Below the pieces are notes generated by a model. It was given only the letters and a program-made list of their open reading frames with translations. It did no database searches and had not been told where the DNA came from. From Streptomyces sp. HmicA12 (lineage in GTDB: Bacteria > Actinomycetota > Actinomycetes > Streptomycetales > Streptomycetaceae): a stretch of 64,000 nt of DNA. Where the stretch lies: positions 62,001 through 126,000 of the forward strand of contig NZ_KB891804.1 in assembly GCF_000373565.1 (NCBI RefSeq), read 5' to 3'. This document shows, one piece after another, positions 49,627 to 58,642 of this stretch. The stretch's first letter is position 1; each line of letters begins with the position of its first letter. Both the position numbers and the translations under genes were made by a program.

Positions 49627-50744
49627 GCCCAGCCTCCTTGCTTGCGGCGGGTGCGGCGCAGCAGCCAGAAGAAGAACGGGCTGCCGGTGAGCGCGGTGAG
49701 GACACCGATGGGGAGTTCGGCGGGCGCCGCCACCGTGCGCGCCGCGAGGTCCGCGCCGACCAGGGCGACCGCGCCACCGAGCGCGCTGCCGGGGACGAGG
49801 AACCGGTGCCCGGGTCCCGCCAGCATCCGCAGCAGGTGCGGGACGACCAGGCCGACGAAGCCGATGACGCCGGACACCGCCACGGCCGCCGCCGTGAGGA
49901 GCGCGATGACGAGGATCAGCGTGACGCGGAGCTTCTCGACGTCCACGCCCAGGTGGCGGGCCGGGCGTTCGCCGAGCGAGAGCAGGTCCAGCTTGCGCGC
50001 GTACAGGGGCGCGACCAGCAGGCCGACCGCCGCGCAGGGCAGCACGGCGAGTACCTTCGGCCAGGTCGCCTGCGCCAGCGAGCCGAGCTGCCAGAACGTG
50101 ATCTGGTTGACGGCGGCGGCATCCGCGTAGGACAGGAACAGGCCGATCAGGGCGCCCGCGAAGGCATTCACCGCGATGCCGGTGAGGATGAGGGTGACGA
50201 CTTCCGTGCGGCCGCCCGAGCGCGACATCACGTACACGATCAGGACCGTCGCCAGGCCCGACACGAACGCGCAGACCGTGATCGTCCACGTGCCGAGGAA
50301 GTTGAGGCCGAGCGCGATGCAGGCGACCGCGCCGACCGCCGCGCCCGACGAGATGCCGATGACCCCGGGCTCGGCGAGGGGGTTGCCGAACACGCCCTGC
50401 ATCAGCGCGCCCGCGCAGCCGAGCGAGGCGCCGACGAGGAGGGCGAGGACGACGCGGGGCAGGCGGACGTTCCACAGGACCGACTCACCGACCCGGTCGA
50501 GGGCGTGGCCGCCCAGGCCGATGCGGTGCTGGACGGAGGCGAGGATGTCCGCGGGCGCGATGTGGTAGGCGCCGATGCCCGAGGAGAGCAGCGCGAGCAG
50601 GAGCAGCGCCGCGGCGAGGCCGGCCGTCAACAGCCAGGCGGCGCTGCGGCGTTGAGGAGCGGGAGCGTTCGGAGTCTGCCGCTTTGCTGCGGGCAGGGTG
50701 GCCGCCGCGGCCGGCTCGGGCGCTGTCGTCTCGGGCACCGTCAT
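49623..50744 (-). CDS. hmuU: Heme ABC transporter permease (FecCD family)
   Basis: A 373-residue FecCD-type permease with about 9-10 spans. The family blocks are RLPRVVLALLVGASLGCAGALMQGVFGNPLAEPGVIGISSGAA, a long TM string, and GERPARHLGVDVEKLR with GVIGFVGLVVPHLLRML. Residues 1-40 are a Pro/Ala/Thr-rich cytoplasmic tail. ATG 50744 sits one base after the hmuT stop; a GTG at 50753 is possible. It passes heme through the membrane, driven by HmuV. Confidence 0.94.
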   Translation of the reverse strand: MTVPETTAPEPAAAATLPAAKRQTPNAPAPQRRSAAWLLTAGLAAALLLLALLSSGIGAYHIAPADILASVQHRIGLGGHALDRVGESVLWNVRLPRVVLALLVGASLGCAGALMQGVFGNPLAEPGVIGISSGAAVGAVACIALGLNFLGTWTITVCAFVSGLATVLIVYVMSRSGGRTEVVTLILTGIAVNAFAGALIGLFLSYADAAAVNQITFWQLGSLAQATWPKVLAVLPCAAVGLLVAPLYARKLDLLSLGERPARHLGVDVEKLRVTLILVIALLTAAAVAVSGVIGFVGLVVPHLLRMLAGPGHRFLVPGSALGGAVALVGADLAARTVAAPAELPIGVLTALTGSPFFFWLLRRTRRKQGGWA

Positions 50745-50745
50745 C

Positions 50746-51798
50746 TCAGGCACCGTCCTTCCCGTACAGCTGCTCCACGATGGAGCGCAGCACCTGGTCG
50801 GTGCGCGGGCCGTAGTTGAGCAGGACGCCGTCCTCGACCGAGACCACCCTGCGGTCCACACCCGCCGGGGTCTCCGCGACGCCGGGGATCTTGACCATGC
50901 CGTCGACGCCGCCGACGGAGTCGAGTCCCTTGGTCATGACGAGGATCGCGTCCGGCGCCGCCTTCGCGAGGGCCTCGCTGGTGATCGCCGTGAAGTCCTT
51001 CTTCAGACCGGAGGCCGCGCCCGCGTCGACCGCGCCCGCCGCTTCGAGCAGCGACGTCGCGCCGGACTCCTTGCCGCCGAGGAGATAGACGGACGCCGAG
51101 CCGCGCAGGTAGAGGAAGGCGACCCGCGGCTTGTCCTTGTGCCCGGGTATGTCCTTCCGCACGGCGGCGATCCGGTCCTCGGAGCGCTGCGTCAGCTCCT
51201 TGCCCGCGGCCGGGACGCCGAGCGTGTCCGCGACGGCCTGGATGCGCGGGCCGACGTCGGACAGGCCCTTCGCCGGGTCGACCACGACGACCGGGACACC
51301 CGCGTCGCGGATCTGCCGCATCGCCTCGTCGGGCCCGGTCGTGGCCTCCGCCAGGACCAGGTCCGGCTCGAGGGACAGCACGCTCTCCGCGGAGACGTCG
51401 TGGTTGCGGGTGACCACCGGCAGCTTCGCCGCCTGCGTGAACGTGGCGGTGATGTCGCGGGCGACGACGCTCTTGCCGAGCCCGAGCGTGAACACGATCT
51501 CGTTGAGGCTGCCGGACAGCGGCACGATCCGGTCGGCCTTCTTCACCGTGACCTTCTCGCCGTCGGCCGAGGCGACCGTGACCGGCAGGTGCGGCACGGG
51601 CGTCGAGGCGAGCGGCTCCAGGCGGTTCGCGGTGGACGCCTCGGCCCTGGCCGGGGCGCCGGCCGTGTCGTCGGACGTGCCGCCCGAGGAGCCGCAGGCG
51701 GTGACGAGCAGCGCGAGGGCCGTCGCGAGAACGGAGATCAGCGCGCCGGTCCGCCGAGGGGCGCGTGCGGCGGGGGCGGGTGCGGCGGGCGTCGGCAC
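50746..51798 (-). CDS. hmuT: Heme-binding lipoprotein of the heme ABC transporter
   Basis: A 350-residue substrate-binding protein. A lipoprotein signal (LISVLATALALLVTACGSSGG) is followed by a segment starting RIVPLSGSLNEIVFTLGLGKSVVARD and a second lobe with SLEPDLVLAEATTGPDEAMRQIRDAGVPVVVVD. This is the HmuT-type fold that binds heme with a His/Tyr pair (the Tyr in LYLRGSASVYLLGGKE is a candidate). The start is GTG. It is the first gene of the operon, and an iron box at 51852-51870 lies 54 bases upstream. Confidence 0.93.
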   Translation of the reverse strand: MPTPAAPAPAARAPRRTGALISVLATALALLVTACGSSGGTSDDTAGAPARAEASTANRLEPLASTPVPHLPVTVASADGEKVTVKKADRIVPLSGSLNEIVFTLGLGKSVVARDITATFTQAAKLPVVTRNHDVSAESVLSLEPDLVLAEATTGPDEAMRQIRDAGVPVVVVDPAKGLSDVGPRIQAVADTLGVPAAGKELTQRSEDRIAAVRKDIPGHKDKPRVAFLYLRGSASVYLLGGKESGATSLLEAAGAVDAGAASGLKKDFTAITSEALAKAAPDAILVMTKGLDSVGGVDGMVKIPGVAETPAGVDRRVVSVEDGVLLNYGPRTDQVLRSIVEQLYGKDGA

Positions 51799-51851
51799 GC
51801 GGTGACCGTCCTGTCGTGGTGAGAGGGGCTGTTGATGGAACCGATCATAGT

Positions 51852-51870
51852 TTAGGTTAGCCTTACCTAA
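51852..51870. promoter_or_regulatory. DmdR/IdeR iron box between hmuTUV and the HtaA genes
   Basis: TTAGGTTAGCCTTACCTAA is an almost perfect 19-bp iron box. It lies between the divergent hmuT and first HtaA genes, so one site should let iron-loaded DmdR1 shut off both the importer and the surface heme-binding proteins. Confidence 0.9.
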
Positions 51871-51924
51871 GTCGCCAGGGTCTGGTGACGCCTGGTGCTG
51901 GAGTCCCGTTCCGGAGGAACCGTC

Positions 51925-53337
51925 ATGCCCCGACGCGCACGGATACAGATACGCCTACGCGTCTTCGCCGTCGCCGCCTTCACCGCGCTGCTCGGCGCCC
52001 TGCTCCCCGTCGCCGACGCGCACGCGGCGGCCCGCACGGTGCAGGGCGGCCGGCTCGACTGGGGGGTGAAGTCGTCGTTCCAGAGCTACCTCACCGGGCC
52101 CATCGCGAAGGGGAGTTACTCCTTGACGGGCGGCGCCGCCACCGTCGGCGCGAGCCAGTTCCGCTTCCACTCGGCCCGGGGCTCGTACGACGGATCGACC
52201 GGCGCCTTCTCGTCCTCCTTCTCCGGCGGCGTGCACTTCGTCGGCCACAAGAAGAGCGACGGGTCGTACGAACTCGACATGACGATCAGCAACCCCACCG
52301 TCCGCATCGCGGGCGGCGCCGGGACGCTGTACGTCGATGTCGTGAGCAGGGCGAAGGGCACCGGGGCGGTCACGTCGTCCCGCCAGGTGCCCTTCGCCTC
52401 CCTCTCCCTCGGCGGGATCGACATGAAGGGCGACGAGGCCACCACCAACACCGTCACCCTCAACAACCTTCCCGCCACGCTCACTTCGCAGGGCGCCAGG
52501 TCCTTCGCCGGCTACTACACGGCGGGCACCGCGCTCGACCCGGTCACGCTCTCCGCGGACGTCGCGCCCAAGAGGGCGACGCCCTCGGCCACGGCCACCA
52601 AGAAGGCCGAGTCCAAGAAGGAGGAGGCGAAGCAGGACGCCTCCGGCGAGGTCCGTGACGGGGCCGTCGACTGGGGCGTGCGGCGCACCTTCCGCGAGTA
52701 CGTCACCGGGGACATCGCCCAGGGCGAGTGGAACCTCGGCGGCGGGGCGCGGGACGGCGGCGCGCTGTTCCGCTTCCCGAAGGGCGAAGGCACGTACGAC
52801 AAGAAGAAGCAGTCGCTGGACGCCGAGTTCACCGGTTCCGTGCGGTTCACCGGCAAGCACGGGCTCGACCTGAGGCTCGGGGGCGTGACCGTCTCCGTCG
52901 ACGACGGCAAGGGCACACTGCGGGCCGACGTGACCAGCGGCGGCAGGACCGCAGAGGGCACCGCGCTCGTCACCTTCAAGGCCGGTGCCCTCGCGGCGAA
53001 GGGCGGACTCGTCGAGGTCAGCGAGGCGCCGGCCACGCTCACCGCCGCCGGGGCCAAGGCCTTCGGCGGGATGTACCAGGCCGGGGCCGCGATGGATCCC
53101 GTCTCGGTCGCGGTCGCCCTCGACGCCGACGCGAAGCTTCCCGCGCTGCCCGACCTCGGTGAATCGGCGTCTCCCGGCCCCTCCACCAGTCCTTCTGTCG
53201 CCGCCAAGTCAGCTGCCGCGGCGGTGAGTTCGCGGTCGGGGATCGGTGGGGGAGCGGTCGCCGGGCTCGTCGCCGCCGTTGTCGTGGTGCTGGCCGGGGC
53301 CGGGTTCCTGGTCGTTCGTTCTCGCCGCAAAGCCTGA
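51925..53337 (+). CDS. HtaA-domain heme-binding surface protein
   Basis: A 470-residue exported protein. The signal peptide is FAVAAFTALLGALLPVADAHAA (residues 10-32). Two HtaA (heme-transport-associated) domains each begin with the DWGV/W…F…Y motif (LDWGVKSSFQSYL near 45, VDWGVRRTFREYV near 255) and end in an Ala-Lys-Ala-Phe block (GAKAFGGMYQAG). A Ser/Pro/Ala linker and a C-terminal span with a basic tail (VAGLVAAVVVVLAGAGFLVVRSRRKA) anchor it to the membrane. ATG 51925 has GGAGG 9 bases upstream. It captures heme for HmuTUV. Confidence 0.92.
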   Translation: MPRRARIQIRLRVFAVAAFTALLGALLPVADAHAAARTVQGGRLDWGVKSSFQSYLTGPIAKGSYSLTGGAATVGASQFRFHSARGSYDGSTGAFSSSFSGGVHFVGHKKSDGSYELDMTISNPTVRIAGGAGTLYVDVVSRAKGTGAVTSSRQVPFASLSLGGIDMKGDEATTNTVTLNNLPATLTSQGARSFAGYYTAGTALDPVTLSADVAPKRATPSATATKKAESKKEEAKQDASGEVRDGAVDWGVRRTFREYVTGDIAQGEWNLGGGARDGGALFRFPKGEGTYDKKKQSLDAEFTGSVRFTGKHGLDLRLGGVTVSVDDGKGTLRADVTSGGRTAEGTALVTFKAGALAAKGGLVEVSEAPATLTAAGAKAFGGMYQAGAAMDPVSVAVALDADAKLPALPDLGESASPGPSTSPSVAAKSAAAAVSSRSGIGGGAVAGLVAAVVVVLAGAGFLVVRSRRKA

Positions 53338-53469
53338 TCTCGCCGCGCGCCGCTGGTCGTCGGTGGCTGGTCGCGCCCACGCGGCGGAGCCGCACATCGA
53401 CGCAGTCCCGCGTCCCTTTCGGGGCGCCCCCTCTCTCTCATCAGCCCGTATCAGTTCGTTGGAGAATCC

Positions 53470-54984
53470 ATGGCCATCGTCAGACACCCCATAGCCCTCG
53501 CCGCCGCCACGGCCACCGTCGTCGCGCTCGGTGCCGGGGCGCTCGCCCTGCCCGCGATCGCCGCCGAAGGGGCCGCGCCGGGCATCGAGTTGAAGAACGG
53601 GACGCTCGACTGGGGCATCAAGGAGTCCTTCCGCAAGTACGTCACCGGTATCGCCGCCGGTTCGATCGAGGCGACCGACGGGGCCACGCAGGCCGCCGAC
53701 AACGGCGCCTTCACCTTCAGCGGCGGCACGGGCACGTACGACACGGCGACGCACGGCACGGACACCGCGTTCAGGGGCGCCGTCCGGTTCGCGTCCACGG
53801 CGCACGGCTTCGACATCAAGATCAGCGACGTGAAGGTGGTGACCTCGGGCACCACCGGCCACATCGACGCCGACGTCACCCTCAACGGCACCGCCCAGAA
53901 CGACATCGAGTTCGCCACGCTCGACCTGTCCGCCGTGAAGCCGGGCCAGGGCGCGGGCGGCGCGATGACCTTCAAGGACATCCCGGCGACGCTCACCGCG
54001 GACGGCGCCAAGGCCTTCAACGGCATGTACAAGGAGGGCACCGCGCTCGACGCGGCGACGCTGACCGTCACCGCCGGGACCGCCCCCACGCCGACGAAGA
54101 CGCCGACCCCGACCCCGACGAAGACGCCGACGCCCACCAAGACGCCGACCCCGACCAAGACGCCGACCCCCACCAAGACGGCCACCCCCACCGCCGGGCC
54201 CACCGAGGCGGTCTCCGGCGAGATCGTCGACGGCAACCTGGACTGGGGCGTCAAGGAGTCCTTCCGTGCGTACATCACGGGCCCCGTCGCGAACGGCAAG
54301 GTCGAACTGAGCGGCGGCGCCGCGAAGAACGGCTCGGTCTACCGCTTCGGCGACGCGAGCGGCGGCTACGACGCCGACGCCAAGTCGCTCGACGCGAAGT
54401 TCGCCGGCAAGGTCCGCTTCCTCGGCCACGAGGAGGGCGGCGCGTACGCGCTCGACCTGCAGTTCAGCGATCTGCACGTGACGGCGAAGGGGAGCAGCGG
54501 CAAGCTCGTCGCCGACGTGTCCGGCAAGGATCAGAAGACCGGCAAGGTCACCACGTACGACGACCTGACCGTGGCCACCCTCAAGGTCGGCTCCGGCGAT
54601 CTGACCGCGAAGAACGACGTCGTCGAGCTGGACGGCGCCGCGGCCGTGCTCACCGCCGACGGCGCCAAGGCGTTCGGCGGGTTCTACGAGGCGGGCGCCG
54701 CGCTCGACCCGGTCACCGCCGCGATCTCGCTCGACGAGGACGCGACGCTGCCGTCCGGCTCCGGCGGCTCCAACGGCGTTGCGTCCGGCGGCACTTCGGG
54801 CACCGCGGGCACCACGGGCGGCACCGGCACGACCGGCTCGACCACCGGCGGCACCGGCGGCTCCCTCGCCTCCACCGGCGCCGACGTCCCCGCGGGTCCG
54901 CTCGCCGCGGCCGCCGCGCTGGTCGTCGCCGCGGGCGCGGGCACGGTGTTCGCCACCCGCAGGCGCCGCGCGCAGCAGTCCTGA
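53470..54984 (+). CDS. Second HtaA-domain heme-binding protein with a LAXTG sorting signal
   Basis: A 504-residue exported protein with two HtaA domains (DWGIKESFRKYVTGI near residue 47, DWGVKESFRAYITGPV near 258). They are joined by a PTPTKT-repeat linker at about residues 210-240, and the C-terminal domain is followed by a Ser/Gly/Thr-rich stretch. It ends in LASTG, a hydrophobic span and RRRRAQQS, the form of a class E sortase LAXTG signal, so the protein is probably attached to peptidoglycan. It lies 132 bases after the first HtaA gene in the same direction and probably hands heme inward. Confidence 0.92.
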   Translation: MAIVRHPIALAAATATVVALGAGALALPAIAAEGAAPGIELKNGTLDWGIKESFRKYVTGIAAGSIEATDGATQAADNGAFTFSGGTGTYDTATHGTDTAFRGAVRFASTAHGFDIKISDVKVVTSGTTGHIDADVTLNGTAQNDIEFATLDLSAVKPGQGAGGAMTFKDIPATLTADGAKAFNGMYKEGTALDAATLTVTAGTAPTPTKTPTPTPTKTPTPTKTPTPTKTPTPTKTATPTAGPTEAVSGEIVDGNLDWGVKESFRAYITGPVANGKVELSGGAAKNGSVYRFGDASGGYDADAKSLDAKFAGKVRFLGHEEGGAYALDLQFSDLHVTAKGSSGKLVADVSGKDQKTGKVTTYDDLTVATLKVGSGDLTAKNDVVELDGAAAVLTADGAKAFGGFYEAGAALDPVTAAISLDEDATLPSGSGGSNGVASGGTSGTAGTTGGTGTTGSTTGGTGGSLASTGADVPAGPLAAAAALVVAAGAGTVFATRRRRAQQS

Positions 54985-54992
54985 ACCGCTCC

Positions 54993-55025
54993 GGCCCGGC
55001 CATCCTCGGTGGGGGTGGCCGGGCC
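54993..55025. terminator. Bidirectional hairpin between HtaA and GT2 genes
   Basis: GGCCCGGCCA and TGGCCGGGCC pair as perfect 10-bp arms around a 13-base loop, placed between convergent genes. Confidence 0.6.
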
Positions 55026-55031
55026 GGGCCG

Positions 55032-55937
55032 TCAGACCAGCGGGGGCCGGCCGAGCCGCGTCATCCGCCACACCGTGCGCCAGCGCATCGGCCGCCGCTC
55101 ACCGGCGGGCGCGCGCACGCCCTCCACGAACCCGGCCGCCCATGCGCGCAGCCCGCCGAGCGACCGCGTCCGCAGCAGCGTGATCGCCGTCCACACCCCC
55201 AGGTACACGGGGATCAGCGGGATCGGCAGCCGTCGCCTGGCCAGCCACACCCGGTTGCGGGCGGTCATCCGGTAGTAGACCGCGTGCCGCGCCGGGGACG
55301 TCTTCGGGTGCTGCAGCAGGAGCGAGGGCTCGTACAGCACCTTCCAGCCGGCGTCCAGCGCCCGCCACGCCAGGTCCGTCTCCTCGTGCGTGAAGAAGAA
55401 GTCGGCGGGCCAGTCGCCGGTCTCGGCGAGCATCTCCATCGAGAAGGCGTGCCCGCCGCCGAGGAACGCGGTCACCAGACCGCGCCGCATCGGGTCCTTG
55501 GCGCGCAGCCGCGGCACGTGGCGGCGCTGCGTCTCGCCGTGCTCGTCGGCGATGCGGAAGCCGACGATGCCGAGCCGCGCGTCTTCCGCGTACAGGCGCT
55601 GGATGGTGGAGAAGACGTCGTCGGCGACGAGCAGTCCGTCGTCGTCGAGCTCGACGGCCACGTCCACGTCACCGAACGCGCGCAGCCGGGCCAGCGCGAC
55701 GTTGCGGCCGCCGGGGCAGCCGAGGTTGTCGTCCAGCTCGACCGTCGTGACCTCGAAGGGGTAGCCGGAGTACGCGGGCAGCACCGTGCCGTTGCCGATC
55801 AGGACGACGCGTGTCGGTACGGCATCCTGCTCGGCCACCGACTCCAGGAGCGCGTCGACGTCCTTGGGCCGGTTGCCCATGGTGACGATGGCCACGCCCA
55901 GGCGCGGGAGTTCGGGGGTTCGGTGCCTGTCTGTCAT
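55032..55937 (-). CDS. GT2-family glycosyltransferase
   Basis: A 301-residue GT-A-fold enzyme. The N-terminal Rossmann strands are VAIVTMGNRPKDVDALLES and VVLIGNGT; the metal-binding acidic motif is VELDDDGLL; LGGGHAFSMEML and FFFTHEETDLAWRALDAGW are the acceptor region (ED-type residues). It has a basic C-terminal tail. Enzymes of this type transfer a sugar to a cell-envelope polysaccharide or lipid carrier. The donor and acceptor are unknown. It starts at ATG 55937, overlaps nothing, and is convergent with the HtaA gene. Confidence 0.88.
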   Translation of the reverse strand: MTDRHRTPELPRLGVAIVTMGNRPKDVDALLESVAEQDAVPTRVVLIGNGTVLPAYSGYPFEVTTVELDDNLGCPGGRNVALARLRAFGDVDVAVELDDDGLLVADDVFSTIQRLYAEDARLGIVGFRIADEHGETQRRHVPRLRAKDPMRRGLVTAFLGGGHAFSMEMLAETGDWPADFFFTHEETDLAWRALDAGWKVLYEPSLLLQHPKTSPARHAVYYRMTARNRVWLARRRLPIPLIPVYLGVWTAITLLRTRSLGGLRAWAAGFVEGVRAPAGERRPMRWRTVWRMTRLGRPPLV

Positions 55938-56042
55938 GGCGGCGATGGTAGTCGTTCACCTGTCAGGGGTTGACGCGTGCGGGCGCCGACCCGTCCGCTC
56001 CGCCCGCTGCTCGGCGAGCGACGGGCCTCTCGGCCTCGGGGG

Positions 56043-56960
56043 TCAGACGCGTTCCAGCGGCGTGTGCGGGTGTGCGGGCAGTTCGGCGTGGACGGCGTCG
56101 CCCGGCCTGACCACCCCGCCCTCCCGTACGACGCTCATGATCCCGGCCCTGCGCACGATCTCGCCGGACTCCGGGTCCCGGCCGACGACCCGCTTGAGGA
56201 GCCCGTCCTGGAAGGCGTCGATCTGCAGGCACGGATTGCGCAGCCCGGTGACCTCGACGACCGCGCCGCCGTCGCCGAACCGCAGCAGGGTGCCGGTGGG
56301 CAGGGCGAGCAGGTCGATGCCGCGGGTGGTGACGTTCTCGCCGAGGTCGCCGGGGCGCACCTCGTGGCCCTGCCCGGCCAGCTCGGTGAACAACTCCTCG
56401 TGCATCAGGTGGACTTGGCGCAGATTCGGCTGCGTCGGGTCCTGGGCGACGCGGGAGCGGTGCTTCACGGTGACGCCCGCGTGCACGTCGCCGTCGACAC
56501 CGAGGCCCGCGAGGAGCGTGATGCTGTCGCGGTTCGGCTTGGTGAAGGAGTACGTGCCGTTGCTGCTGACCGCGGTGACGACGCCGCCGGTGAAGCCCTT
56601 GTCCGCCGCGCCGAGGGACCGCTCCGCGAGCTTCGCCACGTGGGCGGTGAGGGCGCCGCGGGCGTCGGTGGTGAGCGTGCCGAGGGCGACGAGCGCGGTG
56701 ACGACGACGTCGCACAGCTCCGCCTCGACGTCCCGCCAGGTGTGGCTGACGCCCTTGCGCGGGTTCTGGCCGACGGCCCCGATCACCGCCTCGGCGGCCT
56801 CGCCGACCTCCTCCGAGAGCTTCAGCATCCGCAGGAGCAGGGCTTCCTGGGGTGGCCGCCGGTTGTTCTCGTCGAGCCAGGCGCGCAGCCGGTCGACGGT
56901 CGTCCAGAGGTCGTCGGGTGCGTCAGGGGTGCGGGGGCTGTCGTGCGCGTCGTTCGTCAC
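56043..56960 (-). CDS. MazG-like / MOSC-domain fusion protein
   Basis: A 305-residue protein with two domains. Residues 10-115 are an all-alpha MazG-like nucleotide pyrophosphohydrolase fold (LKLSEEVGEAAEAVIGA and DVEAELCDVVVTALVAL supply the metal-binding Glu/Asp set). Residues 125-300 are a MOSC domain (ITLLAGLGVDGDVHAG, GENVTTRGIDLLALPTG, GLRNPCLQIDAFQ with the expected Cys, and MSVVREGGVVRPGD). MOSC proteins deliver sulphur to molybdenum cofactor enzymes or detoxify hydroxylated bases. I am not aware of the two being standardly fused. The ATG is used. Confidence 0.85.
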   Translation of the reverse strand: MTNDAHDSPRTPDAPDDLWTTVDRLRAWLDENNRRPPQEALLLRMLKLSEEVGEAAEAVIGAVGQNPRKGVSHTWRDVEAELCDVVVTALVALGTLTTDARGALTAHVAKLAERSLGAADKGFTGGVVTAVSSNGTYSFTKPNRDSITLLAGLGVDGDVHAGVTVKHRSRVAQDPTQPNLRQVHLMHEELFTELAGQGHEVRPGDLGENVTTRGIDLLALPTGTLLRFGDGGAVVEVTGLRNPCLQIDAFQDGLLKRVVGRDPESGEIVRRAGIMSVVREGGVVRPGDAVHAELPAHPHTPLERV

Positions 56961-56971
56961 GGGTGCCGAGC

Positions 56972-57544
56972 CTATGCCTCCGGATCGGGTTCCTTCACCC
57001 GCTTGGCCCGCGACCCGACCACCGCGAGCGCCGCGGCCCCGGCCCCGACGAGCGCCGCGGGCACCATCCAGTGCCGGTCGAGGGCGTGGCCCAGCGCGTG
57101 GTCGAGGGAGTAGCGGCCGGCGCCGGTCACGGCCAGGCCGGCGGCGACGAAGCCGAGGAACGCCGGGTACTCGTAGCCGCCGCCCTGCGCGAAGAACCCG
57201 TTCGGCGCGTGCACGGCCGCCGCGCCCGCCATGGTCCCGGCCGCGGCCGCCCCGCCCACCGGTGTCGCGAGGCCGAGCGCGAGCAGCGCGCCGCCGCCCA
57301 GCTCGCCGATGCCCGCCGCGAGGGCGCTCTGCTTGGGCGGGGCGAACCCCATGGCCTCCATGGCGGCGGCCGTGCCGGAGACCCCGCCGCCGCCGAACCA
57401 GCCGAGCAGCTTCTGGGCGCCGTGCGCCATGAGCACCCCGCCGGTGCCCACGCGCAGCGCGAGCAGCCCGAGGCCGGTGCGGTCGACGCAGGAGGAGGTA
57501 CGGAAGGGGGTACGGGACCGGGAACGTATGCAGGTCGTCTTCAT
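56972..57544 (-). CDS. DoxX-family membrane protein
   Basis: A 190-residue protein with four hydrophobic segments (LGLLALRVGTGGVLMAHGAQKLLGW first), matching the DoxX/SURF4 family, some of which are quinone-linked or oxidoreductase-associated. The function is unknown. It ends 12 bases before the MazG-MOSC start, on the same strand, so the two may be cotranscribed. ATG 57544 is used. Confidence 0.88.
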   Translation of the reverse strand: MKTTCIRSRSRTPFRTSSCVDRTGLGLLALRVGTGGVLMAHGAQKLLGWFGGGGVSGTAAAMEAMGFAPPKQSALAAGIGELGGGALLALGLATPVGGAAAAGTMAGAAAVHAPNGFFAQGGGYEYPAFLGFVAAGLAVTGAGRYSLDHALGHALDRHWMVPAALVGAGAAALAVVGSRAKRVKEPDPEA

Positions 57545-57634
57545 GGTTCCACCGTCCACCGCAGGCGCGCCGCGCACCTCGTGCACGGGCCCGTTCGGGT
57601 GGCGCGCCCCCGGGCCCGGTGCCACGCTGACCGC

Positions 57635-57958
57635 ATGCCCATCCAGACCGCGAAACTCAGCGATCCGGCGGTCCGCGCCTTCGTCACGGCGCTGAACGCC
57701 CACGACAAGGACGCCTTCCGCGCCGCCCTCGCACCCGGTGCGACGATGGCCGACGACGGCAGCGAGCGGAACCTCGACGAGTGGACGGACCGCGAGATCT
57801 TCGACTCGCACGGCCACATGGACGTCGAGAAGGAGACGGCCCAGGGCCGCGGTCTCGTCGCCACCTACCGCAACGACGCCTGGGGCGAGATGCGCACCCG
57901 GTGGACCTTCCAGGTGGAGGGCGGCAAGGTCGCCCGGTTCGAGACGGGCCAGGGCTGA
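57635..57958 (+). CDS. NTF2-like (SnoaL-type) small protein
   Basis: A 107-residue protein with the cone-shaped NTF2/SnoaL-like pattern: VRAFVTALNAHDKDAFRAALAPGATMADDG, ending in TRWTFQVEGGKVARFETGQG. Proteins of this fold act as isomerases, cyclases or small-ligand binders. No ligand is recognisable. It starts at ATG 57635, diverges from DoxX by 90 bases, and runs into an aldo/keto reductase pseudogene. Confidence 0.85.
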   Translation: MPIQTAKLSDPAVRAFVTALNAHDKDAFRAALAPGATMADDGSERNLDEWTDREIFDSHGHMDVEKETAQGRGLVATYRNDAWGEMRTRWTFQVEGGKVARFETGQG

Positions 57959-57990
57959 ACATCCTGCTCCGCGGAGCCTGTTGACCTCGT

Positions 57991-58639
57991 GTGCGCTCCA
58001 ACTCCTACGGTCCGCAGGCGTGCTGGGCGATCGGCGGTGAGTGGGGGGACCCGGACGGGCAGCCGCTCGGCTGGGGCCCGGTCGACGACGAGGAGTCGGT
58101 GCGGGCCGTGCGGCGCGCACTCGACCTCGGCGTCACCTTCTTCGACACGGCCGACGCGTACGGCACCGGCCGCAGCGAGCGCGTCGCATCGACCTGTACC
58201 AGCTGCACATCTCCGAGGCGGACCCGGAGCGCGCCGCTCAACTCCGCGACACCTGCGAGGAGTTCGTACGGGAAGGTCTCGTACGGGCCTACGCCTGGAG
58301 CACCGACGGCCCCGACCGTGCCCGCGTCTTCGCCGAGGGCGCGCACTGCGCCGCTGCAGCGTCCTCCAGGACGCCCCCGAACGTCTCGCCCTGTGCGACG
58401 AGTTGGGCCTCGCCGGCATCAGCCGCAGCCCGCTCGCCATGGGCCTGCTCGGCGGCGGGCGCACCCCGGCGCAGGGCGCGCTCGCCTGGCTGTGGGCGCG
58501 CAGCCCGCGCACGGTGCCGATCCCCGGGTTCCGCACGGTGGCGCAGGCCGAGCAGAACGCGGGGTCGGTGGCCCACGGGCCCCTGCCCGCCGACGAGTCG
58601 GCCGAGGTGGAACGGATCCTCGGCCGCGACGGGCGCTGA
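57991..58639 (+). pseudogene. Degraded aldo/keto reductase
   Basis: Three frames carry pieces of one aldo/keto reductase. A first segment (57991 to about 58190; [29 protein letters not shown]) supplies the Asp and Tyr of the catalytic tetrad. A second (about 58185-58350; [19 protein letters not shown]) starts after an internal loss that removes the Lys and His. A third (about 58353-58639; [40 protein letters not shown]) finishes the C-terminus. The N-terminal barrel strand is also missing. With two frameshifts and a large deletion, it cannot be functional. Confidence 0.8.
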
Positions 58640-58642
58640 GGG

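Noticed and set aside
53990..54200. Tandem DNA repeats as a possible CRISPR or VNTR element
   Set aside because: They encode the PTPTKT linker of the HtaA protein in frame, with no spacers of uniform length. A coding repeat.
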